Shown here: positions 17,117 to 25,838 of the stretch, piece after piece
Layout of the letters: every line of letters begins with the position of its first letter
Position numbering within the stretch: position 1 is the first letter of the stretch
Source: Deltaproteobacteria bacterium
GTDB lineage: Bacteria > Bdellovibrionota_B > Oligoflexia > Oligoflexales > Bog-1112
Assembly (NCBI GenBank): GCA_016186945.1
Contig: JACPKR010000020.1
Coordinates: 1-64,000 of the forward strand
Length of the DNA: 64,000 nucleotides
Direction: 5' to 3'
Notes under the pieces: model-generated
Databases searched by the model: none
What the model was told of the DNA's origin: nothing
What the model saw: only the letters and a program-made list of their open reading frames with translations
Program-made: the position numbers and the translations under genes

Positions 17117-17880
17117 TTACTCTTTTTTTCAATCCATGCTTTTGTGAAAATGTTAGCTTCGAGCGGATCAAGGCTAACTTCTTTCAAGATGACAAGAGTG
17201 CTATTGTCTTTTTCCACTTCATCAAAGATACGAATTTCTTTGGGAACATAGACGTCTGCTTTTTTTGACCGAGAATACATTTTCTCCCATTTAGGATAAT
17301 AGATGGTACGCATGAGTTTTTCAGAAAGACTGAAATCCTGCTTTTTCAAAATATTTTTAGTGTCTTGGTCGACCCACAAATGCAGGACGGGAAAGGCAAC
17401 ATCGATTCCCGTTTTCACAGAGAGTTTTAGGTGGTGCACGGGAAACTTTCCCAACTTCTCCAGTCCGACATATTGATGGTTAAATTCCTCGGCAAGACGC
17501 GACTCGTCGAAATCTGACCGCTGAGAATTCGTGCCTCCGATCCTTGCCCTCTCTGTCGTTCGTTCCCATTTTCCAAGGGCCGGTTCATAAAGGAAGATGT
17601 TTTTTTCAACACGCAGATAACCTTTTCCACCTTCGCTTTTAGGTTTTGTAAAAAGTATAATCCATTTGTCATCTACATCTCGTCGGTACACAAGTGCTTC
17701 GAAGAGTTTCGTTGGCTTATTTCGTTCCTTTTCCTCAATAAACACCAACGATTTGTAGTCACCGCTGTTTCTTTGGTTTTCGTCGATGCTTGCAACAAGT
17801 TTTGCGGTCTCTTCTGGGCTTAAAGCAAGAAGCGCCTGCGACAATAAAATTCCCATCACAAAAATGACTCTTGCGTACAT
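17113..17880 (-). CDS. LolA-like outer-membrane lipoprotein-sorting protein
   Basis: A 255-residue periplasmic protein with a signal peptide (MYARVIFVMGILLSQALLAL). The pattern VEKNIFLYEPALGKWERTT, then GGTNSQRSDFDESRLAEEF and a C-terminal half-barrel match the 'outer membrane lipoprotein-sorting' family, which adopts the LolA/LolB fold. Such proteins carry lipid or lipoprotein across the periplasm and often sit beside an exporter and a beta-barrel, as here. The ATG overlaps the TAA of the upstream permease gene (TAATG), and the TGA overlaps the ATG of the barrel gene, so translation is probably coupled. Confidence 0.75.
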   Translation of the reverse strand: MYARVIFVMGILLSQALLALSPEETAKLVASIDENQRNSGDYKSLVFIEEKERNKPTKLFEALVYRRDVDDKWIILFTKPKSEGGKGYLRVEKNIFLYEPALGKWERTTERARIGGTNSQRSDFDESRLAEEFNHQYVGLEKLGKFPVHHLKLSVKTGIDVAFPVLHLWVDQDTKNILKKQDFSLSEKLMRTIYYPKWEKMYSRSKKADVYVPKEIRIFDEVEKDNSTLVILKEVSLDPLEANIFTKAWIEKKSK

Positions 17881-19226
17881 TATTGTTTCCCATGTCTTAA
17901 AGCATCTGCGGGGCGCAGACGTGCTGCTCGCATTGCAGGAAAAAAAGCTCCTGCCATGGCAACCAGGCAGAAGAGACCAATTGTAGCGATGATTTGAGAA
18001 GGAGCTAACGAAAAAAATAGCGTGTCTGTCATGAGAAAGACTTTCACCCCCTCATTGGCCAAGGGAATCTTGAGAGCATTGAGCAGAACGATAAGCAGCG
18101 TTGAGACGATGGCCCCACCGCTTACGAAAATCAGGCCCAATATAAGAGATTCGAGAAGAAATACCCGCCGAATATGTTTCCGATCCGCTCCGATGGCTCG
18201 CATCGTTCCGATCTCTTTGATCCTTTCACGCACGGACATCCACATCGCATTAGCGATCCCGCTCGCGACAATAAAACTCAAGATCGAGATAATCAGAAAC
18301 GTAATGAATTTCATAGCCATGCTAATCCAAAGGATGAAAGAAATTTCATCTTTCCATAAAGTAAAATCTATTTTTTGCCCGAGCCAATCTTCTCCCATTA
18401 CTTTGTCAAACTTGAGAAAGAAAGGGTTGGGATCATGTTCCATAACCGAAAACCCCTCGTTTTCAAACACCGTGCGCAATTCCGCCATCTTGCCTTCAGC
18501 CTTGTTGATATCATTAAGATAGATCATGAAAGCACCAGTCGTGTCTTCCTTGATATCGTAAAATTTCTGTAAAGTCTGCCGCGGAACAAAGAGATGCCAA
18601 TTACTCATCATTCCGAGATCTTTTGCGATCGCCACCACCGTAAGATCAACCGAGTTTGTCTGACCTCCCGTAGCTTCCGAAACGAGGGTTATAATATCAC
18701 CAACACTGGCACCAAGTTTTTTAGCTTGACCAGCGAAAATCAGGGCAGAATCTTTTTTCTTTAAATCAGCAAAATCACCAACGATTTTGTCACCCCCATC
18801 TTTCTCGTAGTCTTTCTCTTGAGCCAAAGACAGGGTCTCAAAAAAGATCTTCTCCATCTCAACGTTGATACCGTTTACTTCAGTATTGATAGAAGATTCG
18901 GGACCGATCAAGCGCCCCCAACCTCGCTGACGGTCTATGACGCGAGCATCAGGAATTGTGGAGAGGATCAAGTTCTCAACTCGCGAACGCTCATTGACCA
19001 AGGCGGCCACTCCGTTTGCCCGAAATTTGAAAAAACCGCCAACGTTAACGTGTCCAGCGGACAGAGTCGTTGCGCTGTCGATCATTTTTTCCGTTACGCC
19101 CTGGGTCAATGCACTCAGTATAATAAAGAGGCAAGAAACAACAGATAACGAAATACCGAGCAACACGGTTCTGCGTTTTGCGAGGGCAACGTTTCGGAAC
19201 GCTATCAGTATCAATTGGCTTAGCAT
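17880..19226 (-). CDS. ABC transporter permease, FtsX/LolC-like
   Basis: About 448 residues from ATG at 19226. It has one N-terminal membrane helix (VLLGISLSVVSCLFIILSAL), a large periplasmic domain, and three C-terminal helices with the FtsX hallmark WMSVRERIKEIGTMRAIGAD. This is the MacB/LolC/LolE topology, which extracts lipid or lipoprotein from the outer leaflet of the inner membrane. GAGAGG lies just upstream of the chosen start; an ATG five codons earlier, overlapping the previous stop, is equally possible. It probably forms a heterodimer with the next permease. Confidence 0.85.
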   Translation of the reverse strand: MLSQLILIAFRNVALAKRRTVLLGISLSVVSCLFIILSALTQGVTEKMIDSATTLSAGHVNVGGFFKFRANGVAALVNERSRVENLILSTIPDARVIDRQRGWGRLIGPESSINTEVNGINVEMEKIFFETLSLAQEKDYEKDGGDKIVGDFADLKKKDSALIFAGQAKKLGASVGDIITLVSEATGGQTNSVDLTVVAIAKDLGMMSNWHLFVPRQTLQKFYDIKEDTTGAFMIYLNDINKAEGKMAELRTVFENEGFSVMEHDPNPFFLKFDKVMGEDWLGQKIDFTLWKDEISFILWISMAMKFITFLIISILSFIVASGIANAMWMSVRERIKEIGTMRAIGADRKHIRRVFLLESLILGLIFVSGGAIVSTLLIVLLNALKIPLANEGVKVFLMTDTLFFSLAPSQIIATIGLFCLVAMAGAFFPAMRAARLRPADALRHGKQ

Positions 19227-19233
19227 AGTCCTC

Positions 19234-21330
19234 TCACTCATTTTCCTGCATGGCAAGCGCGGGCGGAATCGAAGCCGCCAATAACGCGGGATACAGGGCT
19301 GAAATGCTCGCAAGTACAACGACAATCAACGGACCGGCAATCATGTAGGTTTCGTTTACATTCGGAAATAAACGAGATCCCGAAAATAAAAACACAAGCA
19401 CATCATGAACCGCAGGAATTCCTACGCTCTTGAGCCAAACTGTTGCTCCCCAGGCTGCAAGGGTTCCCACACCGGACGCGAACAAACTCAAAAGAAAGGC
19501 TTCGATAAGAAAAAGTCCTGCGATGAATCCTTTTTGTGCGCCGAAGGCTCGCATCGTTCCGATTTCCTGAGTTCGTTCAAAGGTAGCGACAATCATGGAA
19601 TTGTTGATGATGATAAGAGCGACAAGCAAGATAACACTCACGCCGAAAAGAAGAACGTAGCGAATGATTTCGATGAACTGACCGACGATACCCGACGCCT
19701 TTTTCCAGTCGATGACATTCACGGGCACAAGATCCGAAATTCTCTTTTCCAACTCTTTCTGCGTGTCGACGAGTTTGCTCTCATCTCTCAAAAATATGGC
19801 TGTATTTATGATGAGACCTTGTCGCAAAGCCTCGGGGCGATAATCTTCAGCTAATCCCTTAGCGGCCGTTATTTGGGGATCGACAAATGTGCTAGAAGAA
19901 AATGCATCGGGCTCATGTGAAACGACGGGTTCTCCTTCAAAGAGGGCTGCTTCGATATTCTCTTTGGCGATTTCCTGAGTATTGACTGTCTTCCTGATAT
20001 CGGTAAGTTCCTGTAACGCTTCCTCGGTCATCAGTCCATAAAGTTCACGGAAAGTGACAAGATCGGTAATGTTGAATTGCCCCGCAATGTCGGAACGCTC
20101 CAGTCCTTCGAAGCTATAGGTGCCATAGACCTTGACGGGAACGTTTTTTACGTAACCACTTTTTGTGTAGGAACGCAGGACTATGGTTTGCCCGGGACTG
20201 ATTTCATAGAGCCGCACGAGCGGAGCAATATGTTCGTAGAACCAGTTATAACGAGAAAGAAAGTTGCTATCATCAACAACCAGAAATCGTTTCAAGAGAT
20301 CCTCAAGGCTGTCGGAAGATCCACCAGGATGTTCTTTTCGTTCCTCCAAATATCCGACGAGTTCCCCTCTTAATCGCTCCGTTTCGTAAAAATCAAGGTG
20401 GGTCAGAATGGGACGATGTTGCAAAGCAAGCTCACGTTGTATGCGTTTGAGTTCAGCATCTGTTGCAATCGACAGTCCCGTTTCTATTTTTTTTCTATAA
20501 ATCATATCGAATTTTCGCGCAGGAAGGATTTTCAAAAAATCTTCACGAAACCGCGAAGCAAGAAGCATCCCCCGTTTTCCCTCGGGAATCATCTCACCGG
20601 AAACGATTTTGAATTTGCTGAAAGCGTTTTGAAACAGTTGCGGATCTGTACCAAGATAGCGAAGATAGACGGGCGATTTTTCACCCGACAGGGGTGCTAT
20701 TTTGGTTTCCAAAAATTGCATCTTATTTTCTGGACCAAGACGAATATCTAGCCAAAATCTGTCACTGGCCGCTTCTGCAATCCATGATGTTTGTTGGGCC
20801 AGTAATTTCTGGTCAGCAGTAATTTTCTTTCCCTGCTCAAATTCTTTGCTCAGGAAGTTCAGATGAAATTTCACCTGCTCTTCGCGGGAACGAATTTCTT
20901 CAGTGTCCCCGGATGTTAGAGCTTCTCGAAGGCTGTCAAACAATTCATCGGACTCGTTTCCTCTTCCGAGAAGGGCCATTTCAAAACCCATCGGAATTAC
21001 CTTGGCAACATTGGGGTGATCGAGCAACGACGGAAGGATTTTCGAATAGTCGGGAATTTCCGCCAAATCTTCCCGACCCATAAACCCCCCGCCGAAAAGA
21101 GCGAGCGAATCTTTGGCATTCTTGGAGTAAAGCTGCAAATGTCCCGCGACGCTTTGGATGATGCCGTTTTTCATGGTTCCTTCGATATCCTCCAGCAACG
21201 AAAGGCCGAAGACAATGAGAAAGGTTCCCATCGCCAATATGCCTCCCATTCCCAGAGTTTTTATTTTGCGTAACCACAAATCACGAAGCGCCAACCGTGA
21301 GAGAATGCGCAATAAAGATAGTATCCGCAT
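19234..21330 (-). CDS. ABC transporter permease, FtsX/LolE-like, with large periplasmic domain
   Basis: About 698 residues from ATG at 21330, which has AGGTAAG upstream; the frame continues 12 codons further up but overlaps the ATPase gene. Topology: helix 1 near residues 20-45 (GMGGILAMGTFLIVFGLSLL), a periplasmic domain of about 480 residues, then three helices with the FtsX motif FERTQEIGTMRAFGAQ. The periplasmic part is about twice the usual LolC/E size, so it may recognise an unusual cargo. It ends by overlapping the second permease gene. Confidence 0.85.
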   Translation of the reverse strand: MRILSLLRILSRLALRDLWLRKIKTLGMGGILAMGTFLIVFGLSLLEDIEGTMKNGIIQSVAGHLQLYSKNAKDSLALFGGGFMGREDLAEIPDYSKILPSLLDHPNVAKVIPMGFEMALLGRGNESDELFDSLREALTSGDTEEIRSREEQVKFHLNFLSKEFEQGKKITADQKLLAQQTSWIAEAASDRFWLDIRLGPENKMQFLETKIAPLSGEKSPVYLRYLGTDPQLFQNAFSKFKIVSGEMIPEGKRGMLLASRFREDFLKILPARKFDMIYRKKIETGLSIATDAELKRIQRELALQHRPILTHLDFYETERLRGELVGYLEERKEHPGGSSDSLEDLLKRFLVVDDSNFLSRYNWFYEHIAPLVRLYEISPGQTIVLRSYTKSGYVKNVPVKVYGTYSFEGLERSDIAGQFNITDLVTFRELYGLMTEEALQELTDIRKTVNTQEIAKENIEAALFEGEPVVSHEPDAFSSSTFVDPQITAAKGLAEDYRPEALRQGLIINTAIFLRDESKLVDTQKELEKRISDLVPVNVIDWKKASGIVGQFIEIIRYVLLFGVSVILLVALIIINNSMIVATFERTQEIGTMRAFGAQKGFIAGLFLIEAFLLSLFASGVGTLAAWGATVWLKSVGIPAVHDVLVFLFSGSRLFPNVNETYMIAGPLIVVVLASISALYPALLAASIPPALAMQENE

Positions 21331-21349
21331 GATCTTACCTATCGATTCG

Positions 21350-22027
21350 TTATGTCTGTGATGCAATCAGGCCGTCTTTTAGCCTGATCACTCTTCGGGC
21401 AAGAGCTATGATACTGGGATCATGACTTGAAAAAATAAAGGTTGTCTTTCCATTTTCGTTGATATCGCGCATGAGCGAAATTATTTTCTGCCCGTTCTCC
21501 GAATCAAGATTCGCGGTCGGCTCGTCCGCAAGCACGATGCGAGGATGGGTCACCAAGGCTCTCGCTACGGCAACCCGCTGCCGTTGTCCCCCAGAGAGGG
21601 CGTTGGCGCGTTGCTTTGATTGTTCATTGAGACCCACCTTTTCAAGCAGCTCATGAACACGTCTCATCCTTTCCTTAGCGCTCAGTTTCCCTTTGAGGAG
21701 GAGCGGAAACTCCACATTCTGTTCACAGGAAAGAACCGGAATAAGATTGAAACTCTGAAAAATGAAGCCGAGATTCTCCCGACGAAGACGAGTTAACTCG
21801 CGATCAGAGAGAGAGGAAATGTCTCGGTCATCAATCTTGACAAGCCCCGAACTCGGAACATCCATGCAACCAATAAGATTCAACAAGGTCGTTTTTCCAC
21901 AACCAGACGGGCCAGCAACGGTCACAAATTCCCCAGCCTCAATCGTCAGATCTATACCTTTCAAAGCATGAACTTCGCTATCACCGAGAGGATACGTTTT
22001 GGTTACATTTTGAAGACATACCGACAT
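21350..22027 (-). CDS. ABC transporter ATPase, LolD/MacB-like
   Basis: A 225-residue ATPase with Walker A GPSGCGKTT, Q-loop in FIFQSFNLIPVLS, signature LSGGQRQRVAVARAL, Walker B IVLADEPTANLDS and switch histidine in IFSSHD. Length and sequence are those of LolD/MacB-type ATPases that drive FtsX-like permeases. It is the first gene of a five-gene minus-strand operon: ATPase, permease, permease, LolA-like protein, barrel, with gaps of 19 bp or less. Confidence 0.9.
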   Translation of the reverse strand: MSVCLQNVTKTYPLGDSEVHALKGIDLTIEAGEFVTVAGPSGCGKTTLLNLIGCMDVPSSGLVKIDDRDISSLSDRELTRLRRENLGFIFQSFNLIPVLSCEQNVEFPLLLKGKLSAKERMRRVHELLEKVGLNEQSKQRANALSGGQRQRVAVARALVTHPRIVLADEPTANLDSENGQKIISLMRDINENGKTTFIFSSHDPSIIALARRVIRLKDGLIASQT

Positions 22028-22101
22028 AACACGCTTCCATTTAAAATATGACCCGATTACAGTAAAAAAATTGATAGGACTATAACGAGGTCTGTATATT
22101 T

Positions 22102-22241
22102 TGTAAAGCGTAAGCCAACCGGGGCAAGGAGGTGGTTTGGAGGAAACTGCGCAGCTGGTTCCTCCAAGAAATCCCTTGGGGGAGGCGACGCTTCACTCGC
22201 CCCCCCAAACCCCCCTCTCCCTATTTGCCCCAAGTGCGAAT
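22102..22241 (-). mobile_element. R1 repeat, near full-length copy (reverse)
   Basis: Reverse-orientation copy from GTAAAGCGTAAGCC to GCCCCAAGTGCGAATGC. The core GGAGGAAACTGCGCAGCTGG and the G-rich arm (as cytosines) are complete. It lies between the regulator gene and the ABC operon and touches the TAG stop of the regulator (22243-22245), so it may form part of the operon's upstream region. Confidence 0.85.
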
Positions 22242-22242
22242 G

Positions 22243-22995
22243 CTAGGAAAAATCGCCTGGAATATGAGGTTTAAGTTTGAGCACGTCGGCCAACATCAAA
22301 ACACTTTTTATGCTAGGCCCGTTCAAATAAAAAAACTCGAGTCCAATCTCCCAGATTTTTTTGTCGGGCAAAAATTCAGCCCATAGTATTTTCCCTTTTC
22401 CTTGAATTAGTGGCCACTTGTCCTCCGAGAAAATGATGTCGAATTGTATCTCTTTATCTACCTCCACTTGAGGGGAGCCAGATGTTAACGACAACAGCAG
22501 TCCCCCTCGGCCAATATTCAGAACGTGACCATCTTTTGCCAATTGTAGGGTTTTGCACGTTTTGCTGAACTCTACTTCGCAGGTAATTGAACCTTTTTCC
22601 TCAAGCCCCCAAAACTGCTCCCTGGGGATGAGACATTCTTTGACCTTTTTAAGTAACTTGTCAAAATCGAATGGCTTTGGGAATAATGCAATAGCACCGA
22701 GGTGTAGAGCTTCCCTGATTGAGAGTTCCGAAAAACCGCTTACAAATAACATAATCGGTACCGCTGGGTTATTGTTTTTGACTTTTGTAATCAGATCGAC
22801 ACCTGTGCCGTCTGGCATGCGCACATCGCTTATGATGACATCTATTTTTCTATTTTCGTTTTTCAAAATCTCTAACGCACCATTTCCACTATATGCTGTC
22901 AAACAATCAAAGCCTTCAGATTCAAATTCAGAAACTAATATTTCACAAAGTGCAATCTCATCATCAACGATCAATATGAGAGGTTTCTCACTCAT
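22243..22995 (-). CDS. Response regulator with C-terminal PilZ-like domain
   Basis: A 250-residue protein. The receiver domain (1-122) has the acidic pair DD at 11-12, phosphoacceptor D57 in ISDVRMPDGTG, and the conserved lysine in LFPKPFD. The C-terminal part (about 130-240) fits a PilZ domain, with HVLNIGRGGLLLSL in the place of the D/NxSxxG motif. The RxxxR motif needed for tight cyclic-di-GMP binding is not visible, so this may be a degenerate PilZ that binds protein rather than nucleotide. It follows the kinase gene by 8 bp and is its likely partner. Confidence 0.8.
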   Translation of the reverse strand: MSEKPLILIVDDEIALCEILVSEFESEGFDCLTAYSGNGALEILKNENRKIDVIISDVRMPDGTGVDLITKVKNNNPAVPIMLFVSGFSELSIREALHLGAIALFPKPFDFDKLLKKVKECLIPREQFWGLEEKGSITCEVEFSKTCKTLQLAKDGHVLNIGRGGLLLSLTSGSPQVEVDKEIQFDIIFSEDKWPLIQGKGKILWAEFLPDKKIWEIGLEFFYLNGPSIKSVLMLADVLKLKPHIPGDFS

Positions 22996-23003
22996 ATATT
23001 TGT

Positions 23004-24842
23004 CTACCTCTTTTGTGGAAGGAGAAACGAAAATTTTGTATTTTTTGAGGCTTTATCAATAAACATTCTGCCCCCATGGTCTTCAATGATGCCTTTACTT
23101 ATCGACAAACCAAGTCCTGTTCCCTTCCCGACTTCCTTTGTTGTGAAGAAGGGCTGCATAATTTTGTTCTGACACCATTCCGGAATACCGCCCCCGCTGT
23201 CTATAACGGAAAACTCGATGTAATCGTCTATTTTTCCAATATTTATTTCTATCCATTTTGTATCCAGGGACTGAACTGCGTCAAAAGAGTTATTCAAAAG
23301 ATTGAGTAAAACTTGTGAAATTTGCGCGGAACGGCAAGGAATCATCAGGTCTTCGTTGATTTCGCAAACTCGGAATTCAATATTATTTAGGCGAATCCTC
23401 TCACCACAAAGAGTTGTAACATCTTTCACAATTTCGGCAATTTTCGTCTCGTGCAAAGGGTCTTTTTGACCGGTCCTCGCGAAAGTTCGGAGCCCCCTTA
23501 CGATGGTCGCTATTCTTTCTACCGTGGCATTAATGCCGCTCACTGCATCGGTTATCTTTTTCCGTGATTCATCCTCGTCGTGCTGATTATCAATGCTCCG
23601 TAATATTTGCCTTGTTTTGCCTTGAATAATAGTTAAGGGATTATTGATCTCATGTGCTATCCCACCCGCCATTTCTCCAAGTGCAGCAAATTTGCTCGCT
23701 TGATACATTTTCAATTTCGTACCTTCAAGTTCCTGTTCCATTTGATTGAACTTATGCTCCACATTAATCAGATTAATCGTTACCGCATTGAGTTCATCAA
23801 TTTCCATAGGAAGGCTTCTGTCAGGCTTTTTCTTTTCCTCAAGCTGAATTCTTGCCTCCTCGGGAAGTTTTTCTGAAAGGGCATCGGATATTGATTTGAT
23901 TTGCTTTGAAGACAGGCTAATTGGAGTTACAAAACTGCCGGCCAGACGATAGACAACAATGAGCGATAGGATCAGCACTACGATGAATATTCCGACTGAT
24001 CCCAAAATTGCTTGGGCGGGACCACTTAGTAGGGCCCCTTCCGGAACAGAGTTTGCCAAAATGGCCACTTGATTATTAATTGGAGAGTTTATCCAAGAAA
24101 AGGCATGATACGCGCCAAAGCTGTCATCACCAGCATTATGGCCCCAGCCTTCCAGCTCGGGAAATAGCCCCAGGTATTTGGGAACTTCAATTGAGTATTT
24201 GACGACATAAGTTTTCCCAATTCCTGTGTCCTTCACTTGCGAAATAACATCCTCAGGCACTGTCTGTCTTGTCCTTTCATGTGCCTTATTTTTCCAACTT
24301 GTCAGGATAAAATTGCCGCCAGGTGTAAATACTGTAATTTCAGTACCTACTGTTCGCGATACTAGATCTATAAATTTGTCGTCCCACCTCTTCAGAAGAA
24401 GGAACGTGTTATTTTTGAGCACTTTTTTGGTAAGGAAAAATATGTTCTCATTTCGATACCCAACAAATATTCCCTCGTCAGTCTTATTCTCAAGTCGTTC
24501 GATTATTTGCTCGACCCATGGCGGATTCAATTTTTCATCTTTCGACAGGATGGTTTTCATTCCTGTCTCTGAAATCAGTATCAGTGATTCATCGCTCTTT
24601 AACTCTGACTCAATGGATTCGTTTAAAATGTGGCTGGATGCCAGTTTCTCGACTCTGTTTTTCAAAGTCTCCTGAACAGTTTCCAGGATCAGAGCTGTTG
24701 CCCTGCTTGCATTTTTCACCCATCCATACCCGCCCCAATTGGCCCCCTGCCAGGTGATTATTCCCGACCAAATTGTAATTAACAAAGGTGGTAAAACAGT
24801 CAGGGGCATTATTTTCTTCAGGAGTGAAGTCCGAAGGTTCAT
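23004..24842 (-). CDS. Membrane sensor histidine kinase
   Basis: A 612-residue protein. Membrane helix 1 (LPPLLITIWSGIITWQ), an extracytoplasmic sensor domain of about 230 residues, then helix 2 (AILGSVGIFIVVLILSLIVV) lead into a HAMP-like linker. The phosphoacceptor is H397 in GGIAHEINNPLTII. The ATPase domain has the N box LLNLLNNSFDAVQ, G1 in DSGGGIP and G2 in GKGTGLGLSISKGIIEDHGG. It resembles NtrB/PAS-less kinases with a Cache-like sensor; the signal is unknown. It is transcribed ahead of the response regulator gene. Confidence 0.9.
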   Translation of the reverse strand: MNLRTSLLKKIMPLTVLPPLLITIWSGIITWQGANWGGYGWVKNASRATALILETVQETLKNRVEKLASSHILNESIESELKSDESLILISETGMKTILSKDEKLNPPWVEQIIERLENKTDEGIFVGYRNENIFFLTKKVLKNNTFLLLKRWDDKFIDLVSRTVGTEITVFTPGGNFILTSWKNKAHERTRQTVPEDVISQVKDTGIGKTYVVKYSIEVPKYLGLFPELEGWGHNAGDDSFGAYHAFSWINSPINNQVAILANSVPEGALLSGPAQAILGSVGIFIVVLILSLIVVYRLAGSFVTPISLSSKQIKSISDALSEKLPEEARIQLEEKKKPDRSLPMEIDELNAVTINLINVEHKFNQMEQELEGTKLKMYQASKFAALGEMAGGIAHEINNPLTIIQGKTRQILRSIDNQHDEDESRKKITDAVSGINATVERIATIVRGLRTFARTGQKDPLHETKIAEIVKDVTTLCGERIRLNNIEFRVCEINEDLMIPCRSAQISQVLLNLLNNSFDAVQSLDTKWIEINIGKIDDYIEFSVIDSGGGIPEWCQNKIMQPFFTTKEVGKGTGLGLSISKGIIEDHGGRMFIDKASKNTKFSFLLPQKR

Positions 24843-25050
24843 TTTCAGGCTCCGTAATGTTGCTATATGAAAGGGCTTAGAAAAAAGACAAAATGCAGGC
24901 GCCCATTATTTTTGCTCGGTAGCTTCTCGCTCTATCTTTAGCGGTTTTTTTATATTTTTTTGTAAGGACAAAAAGTTGAGCCGTAGCATAGGGGGCTGTT
25001 ATTTTACCTAAGGAAATCTAAGGGGAAATAGGTAAAAAAACTGCTACACC
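24843..25050. other. Intergenic stretch upstream of the kinase gene
   Basis: About 200 A/T-rich bases between the kinase start and a decayed R1 copy. I see no open frame of note, RNA gene or clear terminator. It probably holds the kinase promoter on the minus strand, but no convincing -35/-10 pair could be picked. Confidence 0.4.
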
Positions 25051-25199
25051 GTAACCCGAAAGCTGATTGCAAAAACGGAGAGAGGAGTTTGGGAAACGTT
25101 GTGAAAAGCCCGCTCTGAGCGAAGCCGAAGGGTCGCGGTTCCCCAGGCGATTACTTGGAGGGGAAGCTTGCAGTCTCCTCCAACCTTGCCCCAAGAGGC
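25051..25199 (+). repeat. R1 repeat, highly diverged copy
   Basis: Begins GTAACCCGAAAGCTGATTGC, keeps a GAGAGAGGAGTTTGGG arm and ends CTTGCCCCAAGAGGCT. In the middle is GCTCTGAGCGAAGCCGAAGG, a small repeat type known from many bacterial intergenic regions, so this copy looks like a mosaic. Confidence 0.6.
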
Positions 25200-25489
25200 T
25201 ATTTATGGCCTTCAGTATGTTCGACGGGAGCTGTTTCTTCCATCGGCATTCCTTCGTGACCTTTGACGTCTTCTTTTTTATGTTCTTCCTGTGCCGCTCC
25301 GGCTGTTGCTCCCTTTTTTTCCATTTTTTTCGTAATTTTTTTGGCAGGTGCTTTCTTTACAGCTTTTGCGGGCATAGCTTCCTCGGTAGCAGCCGGTTTT
25401 GCGGCCTCAGCACCTTGAGCAAGTAAACGACTGACAGGAACTGTCAAAGCTGCACCAGAAAACAAAAGCACAAACATTTCTTTTCTCAC
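25199..25489 (-). CDS. Small secreted Lys/Ala/Glu-rich protein
   Basis: A 96-residue protein with a signal peptide (MRKEMFVLLFSGAALTVPVS, cleavage near LLAQG). The mature part is low complexity: alanine- and lysine-rich (AVKKAPAKKITKKMEKKG), then histidine/glutamate-rich with HKKEDVKGHEGMP and a final EGHK. Such tails may bind metal or nucleic acid, but no family is recognised. A purine-rich AAGGAG stretch precedes the ATG. Confidence 0.6.
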   Translation of the reverse strand: MRKEMFVLLFSGAALTVPVSRLLAQGAEAAKPAATEEAMPAKAVKKAPAKKITKKMEKKGATAGAAQEEHKKEDVKGHEGMPMEETAPVEHTEGHK

Positions 25490-25608
25490 AAAAACTCCTT
25501 AAGGTTTAAAAAAGTAAAATCATTTTTCAACACAGCCGACAAATCTTGAAAGAAAAAATACAATAAGAAAATTTATTTTCCTAGCGAATGCAGAGGGCGA
25601 GCTTTTAC

Positions 25609-25790
25609 TTGGCCACTAAGGGGGCAATAGCAAGGAAGGGAGTTTGAGGGAAAACTTCGCAGATGGTTTCCCTCAAGGTAATTCTTGGAGGAACCAGCTG
25701 CGCAGTTTCCTCCAAACCACCTCCTTGCCCCAAGTGGCTTACGCATTACGTTTCCTCCCAACCACCTTCTTGCCACAAGCGGGTTACAGT
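25609..25790 (+). repeat. Compound R1 repeat
   Basis: A diverged R1 piece (GGAAGGGAGTTTGAGGG and onward, 25632-25680) is followed by a standard right half (25680-25748, ending CTTACGCATTAC). A third decayed CCAACCACCTTCTTGCC box follows. The frame of the next gene is open through this block but the encoded peptide is repeat-derived. Confidence 0.75.
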
Positions 25791-25838
25791 GTAATAGTAG
25801 CGGCACTTGTCAAACCGCTCACCAAAGCGAGGTTGTTT

